Position numbers and translations under genes: made by a program. A model generated the notes under the pieces. That model made no database searches, was not told where the DNA came from, and worked only from the letters and a program-made list of their open reading frames with translations. From NCBI GenBank assembly GCA_903906315.1, contig CAIVJW010000127.1, positions 49,686 to 113,685 on the forward strand: DNA of 64,000 nucleotides. Direction: 5' to 3'. The stretch's first letter is position 1. Every line of letters begins with the position of its first letter. Shown one piece after another: positions 9,701 through 16,646 of the stretch. This DNA is from an uncultured delta proteobacterium. GTDB lineage: Bacteria > Myxococcota_A > Polyangia > Polyangiales > Polyangiaceae.

Positions 9701-12115
9701 CCGGCGCATCTGCCGACGCTGGCGGCAATCCGCACGATTGCGGTGGACGCGGCGGAGTGGGATCGGGCAGCGCGCTACCTCGATCAGGAGCAGCTCAACA
9801 CCGAGGCGCCGCGCGCCCGCGCTCGACTTCTCGTCGAGCTCGGCAAGCTCCGCGACGAGATGCTGGGCGAGCACGACCTCGCGGTGCAGGCGTACGAGCT
9901 CGCGCTCGCGTGCGACCAGGACAACGAGGAGGCGGCGCTTCCGCTCCTCGACGAGTACGTGGCGACCGAGCAGTACGCGAAGGCCGAGCCGCTCTCCGAC
10001 ATGCTCGTCAAGAAGGGCGGCAGGCGCGAGCGTGCTGAGCAGCATCGCCTGTACCGCACCCAGGGGCGGGTGCTCGCCGCGCTCGGCAAGAGCGAGGCGG
10101 CGCTCAAGGCATACCAGGGCGCTCATCACCTCGACCTGACCGACCAGGAGACGATTCGCGGTCTGGCGGAGGTCAGCTTCCGCATCGGCGATTGGGCCGG
10201 CGCGCTGACCAACTTCCAGAAGGTGCTGACGAGCCTCGCCGAGGACGAGGTCGAGCAGCGCGCGGAGATTTACTACAAGCTCGGCTGCATCAAGCAGAAC
10301 CAAGGGCAGCAGAAGCAGGCGGTCAACAACTTCGACAAGGCGCTCGCGCTCGACGCGGCGCACCGGCCGAGCCTGGACGCGCTCGTGGTCCTCTACGACT
10401 CGCTGCGCGACTGGAAGCAGGTCTGCCACTACCGGCGGCAGATCCTCGACAACGTCGTCGACGGTGGCGAGCGCTTCAAGATGCTCGGCGAGATCGGCGA
10501 CGTCTGGGTCGACAGGGAGCAGAACCTGCTGAAGGGCATCGAGGCCTTCGAGGAGGCGCTGGATCTCGAGCCGCAGAATCACGTTCTGCTGCACAAGCTG
10601 CTCCAGCTGTTCGGCAAGACGAGCAACTGGGAGAAGATGGTCGACTGCTTGCAGCGCATCGCCGAGCTGGAAGCGAACCCGGAGCGCAAGAGCCGGTACC
10701 TGTTCACGATGGCGCAGGTCTACCGGGACGCCGACAAGATCAACGACCCGATGCGGGCGGTGGATCTGTTCAACGAGTCGCTGGATCTCAACCCCGGCTA
10801 CCTCGAGGCGTTCGAGCGCATCAACAAGATCCTGACCGCTCAGAAGGAGTGGAAGCTCCTCGAGCGGGCGTATCGCAAGATGCTGCACCGCGTGGCCGGG
10901 AAGGGGAATACCGACCTCGAGTACAACCTCTGGCACGCGCTGGGGCTGATCTATCGCGACCGACTCCACGACGCGACGGCGGCGATCGAGACGTTCCGGA
11001 TGTCGTCGAGGCTCAAGCCCGACGACGTCACGGAGCACATGATCCTGGCCGGGCTGTACGAGGCGATCGAGCAGCACGACGGCGCCATCGGCGAGTACCA
11101 GTCGATCCTGCGCGCGGACCCGATGAAGATGGAGCCGTACCACAAGCTCTTCCGCCTCTTCACGGAGAAGAAGGGCGTCTACGACCCGGCGTGGTGCGTG
11201 GCGTCCGCGCTGGTCTTCTTCAAGAAGGCGGACGCCGACGAGCAGAAGATCTTCGACGACTACAAGCCGCAAGGCATGCCCCAGGTGAAGAACCGGCTCG
11301 ACAACGAGCAGTGGATGCGAAACCTCTTCCACGAGGAGGAGAACCTCTACGTCGGCAAGGTCTTCGAGATGATCGCGGGGGCTGCGCTTCGCGCGAAGAT
11401 CGAGACGCTCCGCGCCAAGAAGGAGCTGCCCGTGCTCGACGCGCGGTTCCGTCAGGATCCGGCGACGTCGACGGTGACGTTCGCGCGCACGTTCGGGTGG
11501 GCTGCGCAGGTGCTCGGCATCTCGTCGCCGCTCCTCTACGTGCGAAGTGACGTCCCCGGGGCGCTCGTCGCCGTGGCAAACGAGCAGCCTGCGAGCGTTG
11601 CCGGTCAGACCGTGCTCACCGGGTTCACGCCTCAGGAGCTCACGTTCATCGTGGGCAAGCACCTCGCGATGTACCGTGGCGAGCACTACATCAAGACGTT
11701 GTTCCCGACGGTGACCGAGCTGACGGTGCTCCTCTTCGCGGGTATCAAGCTCGTCGCCCCGGAGCAGCCGGTGCCGCCGGACATCGAGAAGCAGATCCTC
11801 GGGACGGCGCAGACGCTGAAGCAGTTCATTCAGCCGATGCAGCTCGAGGGGCTTCGCATCGTGGTGAAGAAGTTCCTTGCCGAGGGCGCGAAGGCGAACA
11901 TCAAGCGGTGGGCGCAGACGGTCGAGCTGACCTCGGCGAGGGCTGGGCTGCTCCTGTGCGGTGACCTCGAGATCGCGAAGAAGATCATCGCCGCCGAGCC
12001 GCAGCAGCCTGGCGACTTGCCGCCTCAGGACAAGCTGAAGGACCTCATCACGTTCACGGTTTCCGAGCAGTACAGCGCGCTCCGCAGCGCGCTCGGCATC
12101 GCGGTCGGCAGCTGA
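710..12115 (+). CDS. giant TPR scaffold protein (3,801 aa) with degenerate M48-like C-terminal domain
   Basis: Nearly the whole protein is a TPR-like solenoid. A module of about 70 residues recurs, with signatures such as AYREVLxLDP and ALxxLxRLY. An Ala/Pro/Val-rich linker lies near residues 390-465. The last 240 residues form a globular domain with an M48-metallopeptidase layout. However, the HExxH position reads KHLAM (around residues 3650-3654), and the later ExxADRAG-type motif reads ELTSARAG, so zinc catalysis is unlikely. The same domain ends the TPR protein at 36169-41499. I chose ATG 710 because GAGGG at 701-705 is well spaced before it; an in-frame GTG lies at 695. Two hairpins follow the stop codon. 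No signal peptide or membrane segment is seen, so a cytoplasmic scaffold is inferred. Confidence 0.93.
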   Translation: MDRAQRLKVLESVRDWQGLAEELERGIGAEADAIAKAALHLRLGRLLEEKFLQAVKALKHFQDAYKLNPSLTEALSDARAIYWALGKTNMAQKLLDLELKAAPDGPIAAALLIELGDVLCDAGDYERAAATYAKALGASAGTSDDARACLEDVQLDASTWETHLLELLDAPPADSVTAARRYLRGARIARRFAPGEVAGLLARAYEADPTDKQAAALYEGLLVEEERTAAIEETQREVLARLAGRERAAAAFRYGVRWATRHQNVESGAKFLAESLDLDPSNEAAFSYLRELWGAKEGDWERVVALAESTAKGASASPFLLAQAGTILWRNVGDLMRARAWFERLATVAPEHPSLLAFEAQIGQALARSGAVGVETTPESSAQDDSDLAEEISELEVELEPAAPAEIVPEPPAPAPAASVPELAVAAVVASAPVVVEAPHVVEAPPASTPAPVSVKAAASPEKIEELRAKAAKQEQAKRYNEYVKTLVELGDALDDRDEKVATYLKAADLYTTKFSNAAEAVKAYEAILHIEPEHAASIEYLKQAYEKRRDWEKLIGLMKREAGALATGAIRGAKFLEIAKLATERVKKPEVCVDLWNEVIANDAENGEALAALAGLHERARDWHALAAVLEKEVEVTFDGTAKQNVYAKLGQLYGERLNDDAAAVEAWQKLLALNPQDRKAQEALKKKYLVLGRWDDLEVFYAESGKWDEFIRVLESQEQKETEDAAKVGLLMKTAELWITQKGKADRSARAYEKVLSIDATHLAAAVALIPIYTTAGNSKGLAGAIEVKLQHDLDVDARIALLREVAALYETKLKEPARAFERFLSAFELAPGDAQSVSDVERAARATSGWDALIASYERAIATAHAQGDVVLGIDLRLCLGRVLLDEVKRTDDALAQYREVYEADGENDAAITALERIYRETARFADLLGIFEKRRDLERDSEARKPILYAIAELYEKQLADRHKAVDTYSQVLDDEPMDAQALEALDRLHGELSAWAPYVDVLRKRIELDLGEAVLIDLKMRLGASLEKHLGDAAGALENYREVLFLDASNEPARLALEALLDNAELAAEAASILQEIYEARAEWEKLIRALEILAAAEGETSRRVSLLRKIARVAGENVGDLGRAFDAQSRALKEDPSDAITRAELEALADKSSTWTALDAVFGEIAGALEDARLAREYWMRLAAIHERLGKIDDAAAGYRKVLAIEPGDADALGAMDALYRRTERYTDLIAVFRMRIELAQDDREREALFAQMAEVYEARLAAPADAIAAYREVLAFDDASVVALEALDGLFTRQGLWDELADNLEAQLRLATDEHAQTKLMLRLAALRELKMSQIEPAIETYRQVLERDPTSADALAALERLGLTPEYELAIAEILEPLYRAAGDYQKLIGVHEVQVRRCDDVARRVELLHQIALLHEEAGGDLPATFDTYARALAEDPASEPSQEGIERLARATGRFADLARVFETLGAAQADVELGTALFVMSARVHEADLGDIEAAVRHYRRVLELDPKHLGAADSLDRIFRNAERYQELSQVLQQKAEILDDVGEKKAALYQAASIEIDVLERADEAVAAYLKVLELDAEDLHAIDALIKLHLGLSRWQDLLAMYVRKVELAGDPEEKKRIYYQIGAVYEHELGNVAASIDTYQHVLELDPDDLAALGRLDVLYQAAKNWPELLTVLQHEAELAGDPAESVSYQYRIAELYERHLDDLARALELYRELLQQAPDHQPTIDALEGIKGGTRDPLGAAQVLESIYDASGEWARLVSVLEVQVAAADDAYQKVDLLHRIARLHEEMLSDHRAAFDTYARAVALDSANEESLSNLERLAMVVDRWRDVAALYDVELAKLAGDPDRFVELGSRLAQIFETQLEDVESAIGRYGQVLGAESDNSSALRALDRLYSLTERWPELARTLVREAEVSQSPDEILELRHRLGEAYQTRMNDLGAAIGAYREVLNSAPEHAPTLAALEGLFAAGVRQSEIGEIVAPLYEAAGEWEKLAGVLEAELAHLTEAGARLALYYRIAELHEERLVSLDGALGVFVRALKEFPADERGLDDVERLAGAIDGGWETLANAYADVLGLHSEKTVQTSIGKRLARVFENELADPSKAEETYRYVLGVDPLEAEALANLDRIYTSLEQWPELAHTLEQRVLATAEPYELAELYGRLGQVYEERLVQLDDAVRAFRRIFDDLDRTNDQAILALERIFEQKGAAAELRVVLERQLENATGDVQEAEIRAKLARLFSDRLNDVPGAVEMWKSVLDLRGEDPEALGALANLFERLGQWSELCDVLERHYDIAPDDEARVGVLLRRAKLYRERLGRDETALEDYARALDIDYANMEALYAVADIWRKKGDPSELAASLHQTLDRAGTVLPAENLVALYRELGSLYQRVLAQPYDAIDAWRKLLEVDPRDFEAMAALENLLRAEERWVEVIEVKMGRAAAYESATEKTREYLEVASIWEMQVEEKDKATTAYEKVLEIDSTHEKAFSALEELHTAARRSEPLIELYLARLDTREETSDKTEILRKVARVFEEQLDDKPQAFDALLTAFEMDFSDAETVKYLERMAAATNRWPELVQTVNGWLQQQSEAMAKVALCLRLAKWYAEDLGHPEYSQPYYQQVLALDPNNVAVLRQMGSFFKKTGNWQQQGAMLTQALAVATTDFDRREILTELGEVLEKHLNDVDQGLSYYKRALDVDSLHLPALEALERIYDAREQHSDLVEILSRKARALTDPEEVAGVKLRTGGLYEMTLGQVDKAGQVYREVLDLDASNLLAMRGLERVYTATHLWPDLVRVLEMQLDVVTTERERIDVLGKIARIQEEQFLKPDLAAVRLEQIVEIDPAQELALEGLERCYRRLRQWHDLVGAFERHINATLDRQKKIELWSATAKVYADEVQDLDRAIDAYLNIIDLDESSIPALDALAKLYEKQDDAAKAIEYMTRVADLTVDGRQRVDMYFRIGKQLDEKLGDRMAAQERYEMALDLEPAHLPTLAAIRTIAVDAAEWDRAARYLDQEQLNTEAPRARARLLVELGKLRDEMLGEHDLAVQAYELALACDQDNEEAALPLLDEYVATEQYAKAEPLSDMLVKKGGRRERAEQHRLYRTQGRVLAALGKSEAALKAYQGAHHLDLTDQETIRGLAEVSFRIGDWAGALTNFQKVLTSLAEDEVEQRAEIYYKLGCIKQNQGQQKQAVNNFDKALALDAAHRPSLDALVVLYDSLRDWKQVCHYRRQILDNVVDGGERFKMLGEIGDVWVDREQNLLKGIEAFEEALDLEPQNHVLLHKLLQLFGKTSNWEKMVDCLQRIAELEANPERKSRYLFTMAQVYRDADKINDPMRAVDLFNESLDLNPGYLEAFERINKILTAQKEWKLLERAYRKMLHRVAGKGNTDLEYNLWHALGLIYRDRLHDATAAIETFRMSSRLKPDDVTEHMILAGLYEAIEQHDGAIGEYQSILRADPMKMEPYHKLFRLFTEKKGVYDPAWCVASALVFFKKADADEQKIFDDYKPQGMPQVKNRLDNEQWMRNLFHEEENLYVGKVFEMIAGAALRAKIETLRAKKELPVLDARFRQDPATSTVTFARTFGWAAQVLGISSPLLYVRSDVPGALVAVANEQPASVAGQTVLTGFTPQELTFIVGKHLAMYRGEHYIKTLFPTVTELTVLLFAGIKLVAPEQPVPPDIEKQILGTAQTLKQFIQPMQLEGLRIVVKKFLAEGAKANIKRWAQTVELTSARAGLLLCGDLEIAKKIIAAEPQQPGDLPPQDKLKDLITFTVSEQYSALRSALGIAVGS

Positions 12116-12130
12116 CGGAAGCGAGCTCCG

Positions 12131-12152
12131 CCCTGCGGCGCCTGCCGCAGGG
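12131..12152 (+). terminator. hairpin 1 downstream of the giant TPR gene
   Basis: A perfect 9-bp inverted repeat (CCCTGCGGC / GCCGCAGGG) with a 4-nt loop begins 15 nt after the TGA of the giant TPR gene. No T-run follows directly, but a second hairpin does. Confidence 0.55.
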
Positions 12153-12168
12153 TGGTCGGATACGGGTG

Positions 12169-12200
12169 GCCCCCTCGCTCCTGCCGGACGAGGGGGCTTT
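12169..12200 (+). terminator. intrinsic-terminator-like hairpin between convergent genes
   Basis: A perfect 9-bp stem (GCCCCCTCG / CGAGGGGGC) with an 11-nt loop is followed by TTT. It lies between the convergent giant TPR gene (plus) and the kinase gene (minus, ending at 12242), and could serve both. Confidence 0.7.
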
Positions 12201-12241
12201 CCCGTGCGTGGCGGCGGACGGCGGGCGCCGACGCGGTTCGT

Positions 12242-15200
12242 TCAGCGCTTGCCTTCGAGCATCCGCTCGAGCTCCTCGGGGATGCAGCCGTACGCCTCTG
12301 CGGCGGCGAGCAGGCCCGAGTTGTGGGGGAGGCGCAGGAGGAATGGGCGCGCGTAGGGGGTGCCCTCGAGGCCGGCGAGCCTGCGCATGAGGGGCGGGAT
12401 CGCCCGCTCCATGGCTGCGCGGGCGTTGCGCAGGTCGCCGACGTCGACGCTGGCGTCGTGCAGCGCGAGGTAGATCGGCGCTTCGTTGAGCAGGCTCGGC
12501 GCGCCGCCCTCGACGAGCTCCGCTGCCTCGCGGGCGATTTCGATCGCGTGCTCGGCGTTGCCGAGGCGACGCTCGGCCTCGGCCCAGAAGCCGAGGGCGA
12601 CGGGGAGGACGTCGCGGTTGTCGGTCGAGCGGTACGCCTCGGCGGCGGTCTTGAGCAGGGCGCGTGCGCGCGGCAACGCGGAGGCGTCGCCGCGCAGGAG
12701 CTCGCAGCCGCGGTAGAAGAGGACGCCGAGCGTCGTGCGGTCGCGGACGACCCACACGCCGCCCGCTGCCTCGTCGGCGCTCGTGCGCGGCTCGGCGAGC
12801 GCGACGTCGAGGCGAGCGTCGGCGCCGAAGGCCGCGGCCCAGCCGAGCAGCACCATCTGGCCGTGGCGCACGGCGCCGGCGCTGCCGATGGCGCTGGCTT
12901 TGGCGAGCCCGGCCTCGATCTCGCCGAGGGCCTCCTGCTTGGCGCCGATCGTCGTCAGCGCGAACCCGAGGTTCATGGTGAGCATCGCCTCGCGCTCCTG
13001 GAGACCGGCGGCTCGGGCCGCGTGGGCGGCGCTGCGCCGGGCTTCGAGCGCGGTGGCGAGCTGACCGCGGGTCTGGTGAACGACCGCGAGCGTCTGCCAG
13101 GCGTCGACGGCGGCCCACACGAAGCCGCGGCGATCGGCGAGATCGATGAGGTGGGCGGCCTCGCGCTCGGCGGACGCGAGCTGTCCCGCGAACGCGAAGC
13201 GGTGTGCGAGGGTCGCGGAGCAGCGGGCCTCCTCCTCGACGAGGTCCAGGCAGCGCGCGCGTTCGCGCACCGTCGTGAGGCGGTCCTCCACGTCGAGGCC
13301 GGACCCGCGGGCGTCGTCGTAGCGGGCGCGGGCGCCCATGGTGCGGAGCTCGCTCGGCTCGTCGAAGACGTTCTCCGACATGGCGCGGATCGCCGAGTCT
13401 CGCTCGCTGGAGCGCGCGTCGAGGCGACTGTAGGCCTCGTCGAGCAGCACCGCGCGCCCGAACGCGGTCGGGCGGTCGTTGGCGAATGCGACGGCACGCT
13501 CGGCCATCATGACGGCGTCGCCGAGCGAGTTCGTCGCGAGCGCGCGCCGCGCCGCTGCTTCCCAGTAGGCGGCGGCGTCCTCGTGACGTCCGCCGAGGTC
13601 GAAGTGCTGCGCGACGGTGGCGGCGTCCTCGCCCATCTTGGCGAGCCAGCGTGCGGCGCGCGTGTGCAGGTCGCGGCGAAGGTCCTCGCCGGCAGAGGCG
13701 TACGCCACCTCGCGCACCAGCGCGTGCTTGAACAGCAGCTCGCGCGTGCCGGAGAACCGGGACGCGGCGTTCTCGACCACGAGCTCGGCGGCGAGGAGGC
13801 GGCGGATCGCGAGCGCCGGCTCGTCGACGCCGACGGCTGCCATGCCGGCGTCCCACGCTGACAGGCCGAAGATGCTCAAGCGCACGACGGCCTCACGGGT
13901 CACGTCGTCGAGCGCGTCGAGGCTGACCTGGATCGCCGCTTCGATCGTGGCGGCGCTGCCGGCGTCCTTGCCGGCCGCGATGACGCGCGCGAGCTCCTCG
14001 GCGAAGAGAGGCGATCCGGCGGCTTGCTGTGCGACGCGGTCGAGCATCGCGTCGTCGGCGCTCACCCCGATGACCGAGCGGGCGATCTCTCGCGTGGCGC
14101 GGCGGGCCATCGGACGAAGCTCGACGCGGACGTGGTCGCGGCCCGCGAACCGCTGCGGCTGGTCGCGCCAGAACGAGGGGCGCAGCATCAGCATCGCGAA
14201 GAGGGGACGACCGGTGGCTCGGCCGAGAAGGTGGTCGATCCATGCGATCGAATCGGGGTCGGACCACTGGGCGTCCTCGAGCAGGAGCGCGCACGGCGCG
14301 GTGGCGGCGGCTCCGAGGACGAGGGCCGTCATCGCCACGTACAGCGCGTCGCGCGCGCCGCGCAGGTCGACGCCGTCCGGGAACGGCTGGTTGGCGAGGA
14401 GATGGGCGAGGAGGTCGGCTTGGTCCTGCGGCAGGTGGCGCGCCTCGACCGCTTCGCGGGCTTGCTCCAGGGAGGTACCCTTGGCTAGGCCTAGCAGGGC
14501 GCGCAGGGCGTCGCTGGCAACGCCCAGCGCCTGGACGCGGCCGTAGGCGTCGCAGCGCACCTGGAGCATGCGCAGGCGGTCGCTTCGGGCGCCGACGCGC
14601 AGCGCGAACTCGCGCGCGAGCCGGCTCTTGCCGATGCCTGGCGGTCCGGAGACGCTGACGACGATGGGGGTGTGGTCCTCCACGCAGCGCTCGTACGCGG
14701 CGGTCGCTGCTGCGAGCTCGGCCTCGCGACCCACGAAGGGCGTGAGCGCGCCGGCTTCGCGACGGCCATGCAGGGGCAGGCCGATGATGGCCGAGCCATC
14801 CGTGCGCGCCTCGAGCTCGAAGCGACCCCGCGAGAGCTCGATCGTGATGGAGTCCGCGACGAGCCGGCCGGCGCCGGCGTCGCGCGCGAGCGCCGAGGCC
14901 CGATCGACGACGTCACCTGATGACCGCGTGAGGTCGACTCGTGTGCGACCTGTGGCGACGCCGACGCGCGCGCCGTTCGCGCACATCCCGCGGCCGATTT
15001 CCAGGGCTCGAGGGGCCTCTTCGCCGTGGGCGCGCCGCGCTCCGAAGTGGGCGATGATCGAGTCGACGCCGAGCGGGAGCGGGTCGGCGCCCAGCTCGGT
15101 GAGGCGCGCGAGCTCGGCCACGCGAGCGGCGCCACTCGCGACGTGCAGCGCGACCAGCGTCGTCACGAGGCGCGTGCCGAGGACGCCCTTGCTCTCTGCC

Positions 15201-16264
15201 TCGTCGGCGAGCATGCGCGACAGGTCGGGTAGGCGAGGGTCGCGCTCCACCGTCTCGAGCGCGAGCGCGACCTCCAGCGCTGAGCTGGGGCGGCGGTCGC
15301 GGTCGTGCGACAGCATGCGGTCGACGAGATCGTCGAGCGCCTCGGGGACGCCGACGAGCAGCTCCGAGAGTCGCGGCGCCGGAGTCGTGACGAGGCGAGC
15401 CAACGTGGCGATCGACGTGGGGCCGATGTGGGGGGGGCGGCCGGCGATCAGCTCGAAGAGCGTGGCGCCCAGGGAGTAGATGTCGCTGCGCGCGTCCGCG
15501 CTGGAGTCGCCGCGCGCCTGCTCCGGCGCCATGTAGGCCGGCGTGCCGACGACGGCGCCCGTGCGCGTGAGCCGGACGTCGTCGGTGGCGGCGACGCCGA
15601 AGTCGACGAGCTTGGCGAGGAGGCGCTCGCCTCGCTCGCTCGGCGTGGCCTCGGGGACGATGCGCTCGGCGCGGGGCAGGGGGCCTGCGCGGAAGCGCGG
15701 GACGCCGACCGGGTCCGAGGTGCGCGCCGAGCGGCCGGGCGTCTGCGTCGCGACGCCCGACGCGGGCGGCATCGAGTCGCGCGCCGTCGTGCCGCCGAGC
15801 AAGAAGACGTTGGAGGGCTTGATGTCACGGTGGACCACGCCGGCCAGGTGGGCGGCGGCGAGCGCGCGCGCGATCTGTGCGCCGACCGAGAGCGCCTGAC
15901 GGAGGCTCAATGGCGCGTGCTGTTGCCGCGCGGCGGCGTCCTCGCCCTCGAGCCACTCCATGGCGACGTAGGGGGCGCTCTCCTCGAGCCGGCGGCCGGA
16001 CACTCCGAAGGAGCCCGCCTCGAGCGTGCCGAACGCGATGACGCGCACGATCCCCGAGTGGTCGAGCTCGGCGAGGAGCTGGCCCTCGCGCGCGAAGCGG
16101 GCGTGCTCGGCCGGCTCTGCGCCGCAGGCGGCGATGATCTTGAGCGCGACCGGCCGGCTCGTGAGCGTGTCGAACGCCTGGTAGACGATGCCCACTCCGC
16201 CGCGCCCGACCTCGTGATCGACGCGGAATCGGCCAGCGACGAGCTCCTTCAGTGCGGGATCCAT
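12242..16264 (-). CDS. Ser/Thr protein kinase - cyclase-like - AAA ATPase - TPR regulator (1,340 aa)
   Basis: The kinase domain spans residues 12-340. It has the Gly loop GRGGVGIVYQ, K42, HRDIKPSN (D147), DFG (D221) and APE in MAPEQARGD, so all core catalytic residues are present. Between the catalytic loop and DFG there is an insert of about 55 residues rich in Pro, Arg and Ser, which is unusual. Residues 350-500 resemble a class III cyclase homology domain (GVATGRT, GDVVDRASALA), but the metal-binding Asp appears lost. An AAA ATPase follows, with Walker A GPPGIGKS (540-547) and Walker B LLLEDAQWSD, then TPR-like helices to the end. The architecture matches myxobacterial PknK-like kinase-ATPase regulators. 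I chose ATG 16264 because the kinase domain starts there and upstream residues are non-homologous. No transmembrane segment is seen. Confidence 0.92.
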   Translation of the reverse strand: MDPALKELVAGRFRVDHEVGRGGVGIVYQAFDTLTSRPVALKIIAACGAEPAEHARFAREGQLLAELDHSGIVRVIAFGTLEAGSFGVSGRRLEESAPYVAMEWLEGEDAAARQQHAPLSLRQALSVGAQIARALAAAHLAGVVHRDIKPSNVFLLGGTTARDSMPPASGVATQTPGRSARTSDPVGVPRFRAGPLPRAERIVPEATPSERGERLLAKLVDFGVAATDDVRLTRTGAVVGTPAYMAPEQARGDSSADARSDIYSLGATLFELIAGRPPHIGPTSIATLARLVTTPAPRLSELLVGVPEALDDLVDRMLSHDRDRRPSSALEVALALETVERDPRLPDLSRMLADEAESKGVLGTRLVTTLVALHVASGAARVAELARLTELGADPLPLGVDSIIAHFGARRAHGEEAPRALEIGRGMCANGARVGVATGRTRVDLTRSSGDVVDRASALARDAGAGRLVADSITIELSRGRFELEARTDGSAIIGLPLHGRREAGALTPFVGREAELAAATAAYERCVEDHTPIVVSVSGPPGIGKSRLAREFALRVGARSDRLRMLQVRCDAYGRVQALGVASDALRALLGLAKGTSLEQAREAVEARHLPQDQADLLAHLLANQPFPDGVDLRGARDALYVAMTALVLGAAATAPCALLLEDAQWSDPDSIAWIDHLLGRATGRPLFAMLMLRPSFWRDQPQRFAGRDHVRVELRPMARRATREIARSVIGVSADDAMLDRVAQQAAGSPLFAEELARVIAAGKDAGSAATIEAAIQVSLDALDDVTREAVVRLSIFGLSAWDAGMAAVGVDEPALAIRRLLAAELVVENAASRFSGTRELLFKHALVREVAYASAGEDLRRDLHTRAARWLAKMGEDAATVAQHFDLGGRHEDAAAYWEAAARRALATNSLGDAVMMAERAVAFANDRPTAFGRAVLLDEAYSRLDARSSERDSAIRAMSENVFDEPSELRTMGARARYDDARGSGLDVEDRLTTVRERARCLDLVEEEARCSATLAHRFAFAGQLASAEREAAHLIDLADRRGFVWAAVDAWQTLAVVHQTRGQLATALEARRSAAHAARAAGLQEREAMLTMNLGFALTTIGAKQEALGEIEAGLAKASAIGSAGAVRHGQMVLLGWAAAFGADARLDVALAEPRTSADEAAGGVWVVRDRTTLGVLFYRGCELLRGDASALPRARALLKTAAEAYRSTDNRDVLPVALGFWAEAERRLGNAEHAIEIAREAAELVEGGAPSLLNEAPIYLALHDASVDVGDLRNARAAMERAIPPLMRRLAGLEGTPYARPFLLRLPHNSGLLAAAEAYGCIPEELERMLEGKR

Positions 16265-16646
16265 CAGCGCCGTTCCAAGGAAGCAAGGGAAAGATCGAAG
16301 CGCGGCGGGGCCGCTCGTGAGCTCCCATCCGGTGTCGCAAGCGAGGTCATCCTGCGCCGAGCTTCGGCGTACGATGGCCTGCGCCTGCTGCGGACGAGCG
16401 CGGGCATGACCCCTGACGCGCAGAGCGTACGCCCTCACGAGGCCGTGTTCCACACGCGATGCGCCGCCGCGGAGCGCCCAGGCGGGGGCGCCGACGAGGG
16501 CGCGCAAACCGTGTCGGAGTGGTGTACGGTCGGCGGCTGTCGGGGCGCACGAGGAGGCTCCGGCGCGACCGAACCCGCTGCTCCGTCGCCGGCACGCGCG
16601 CTCGCTGCCGGCTGCGCGCGCGGCCATCACCTGCAGGCACGACGAG
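16265..16646. other. 382-bp divergent intergenic region
   Basis: This lies between the kinase gene (minus) and the unknown gene at 16647 (plus), so it must hold promoters for both. The kinase-proximal leader is pyrimidine-rich on the minus strand. I see no convincing -35/-10 pair, RNA gene or repeat. Short ORFs here are composition artefacts. Confidence 0.5.

Noticed and set aside
12152..13861. 569-codon plus-strand frame after the giant TPR gene
   Set aside because: Antisense to the kinase-ATPase gene, and begins before the terminator hairpin; no motifs.
14760..15220. Active adenylate/guanylate cyclase domain
   Set aside because: The domain outline is present but the metal-binding Asp is missing, so only a cyclase-like fold is claimed.
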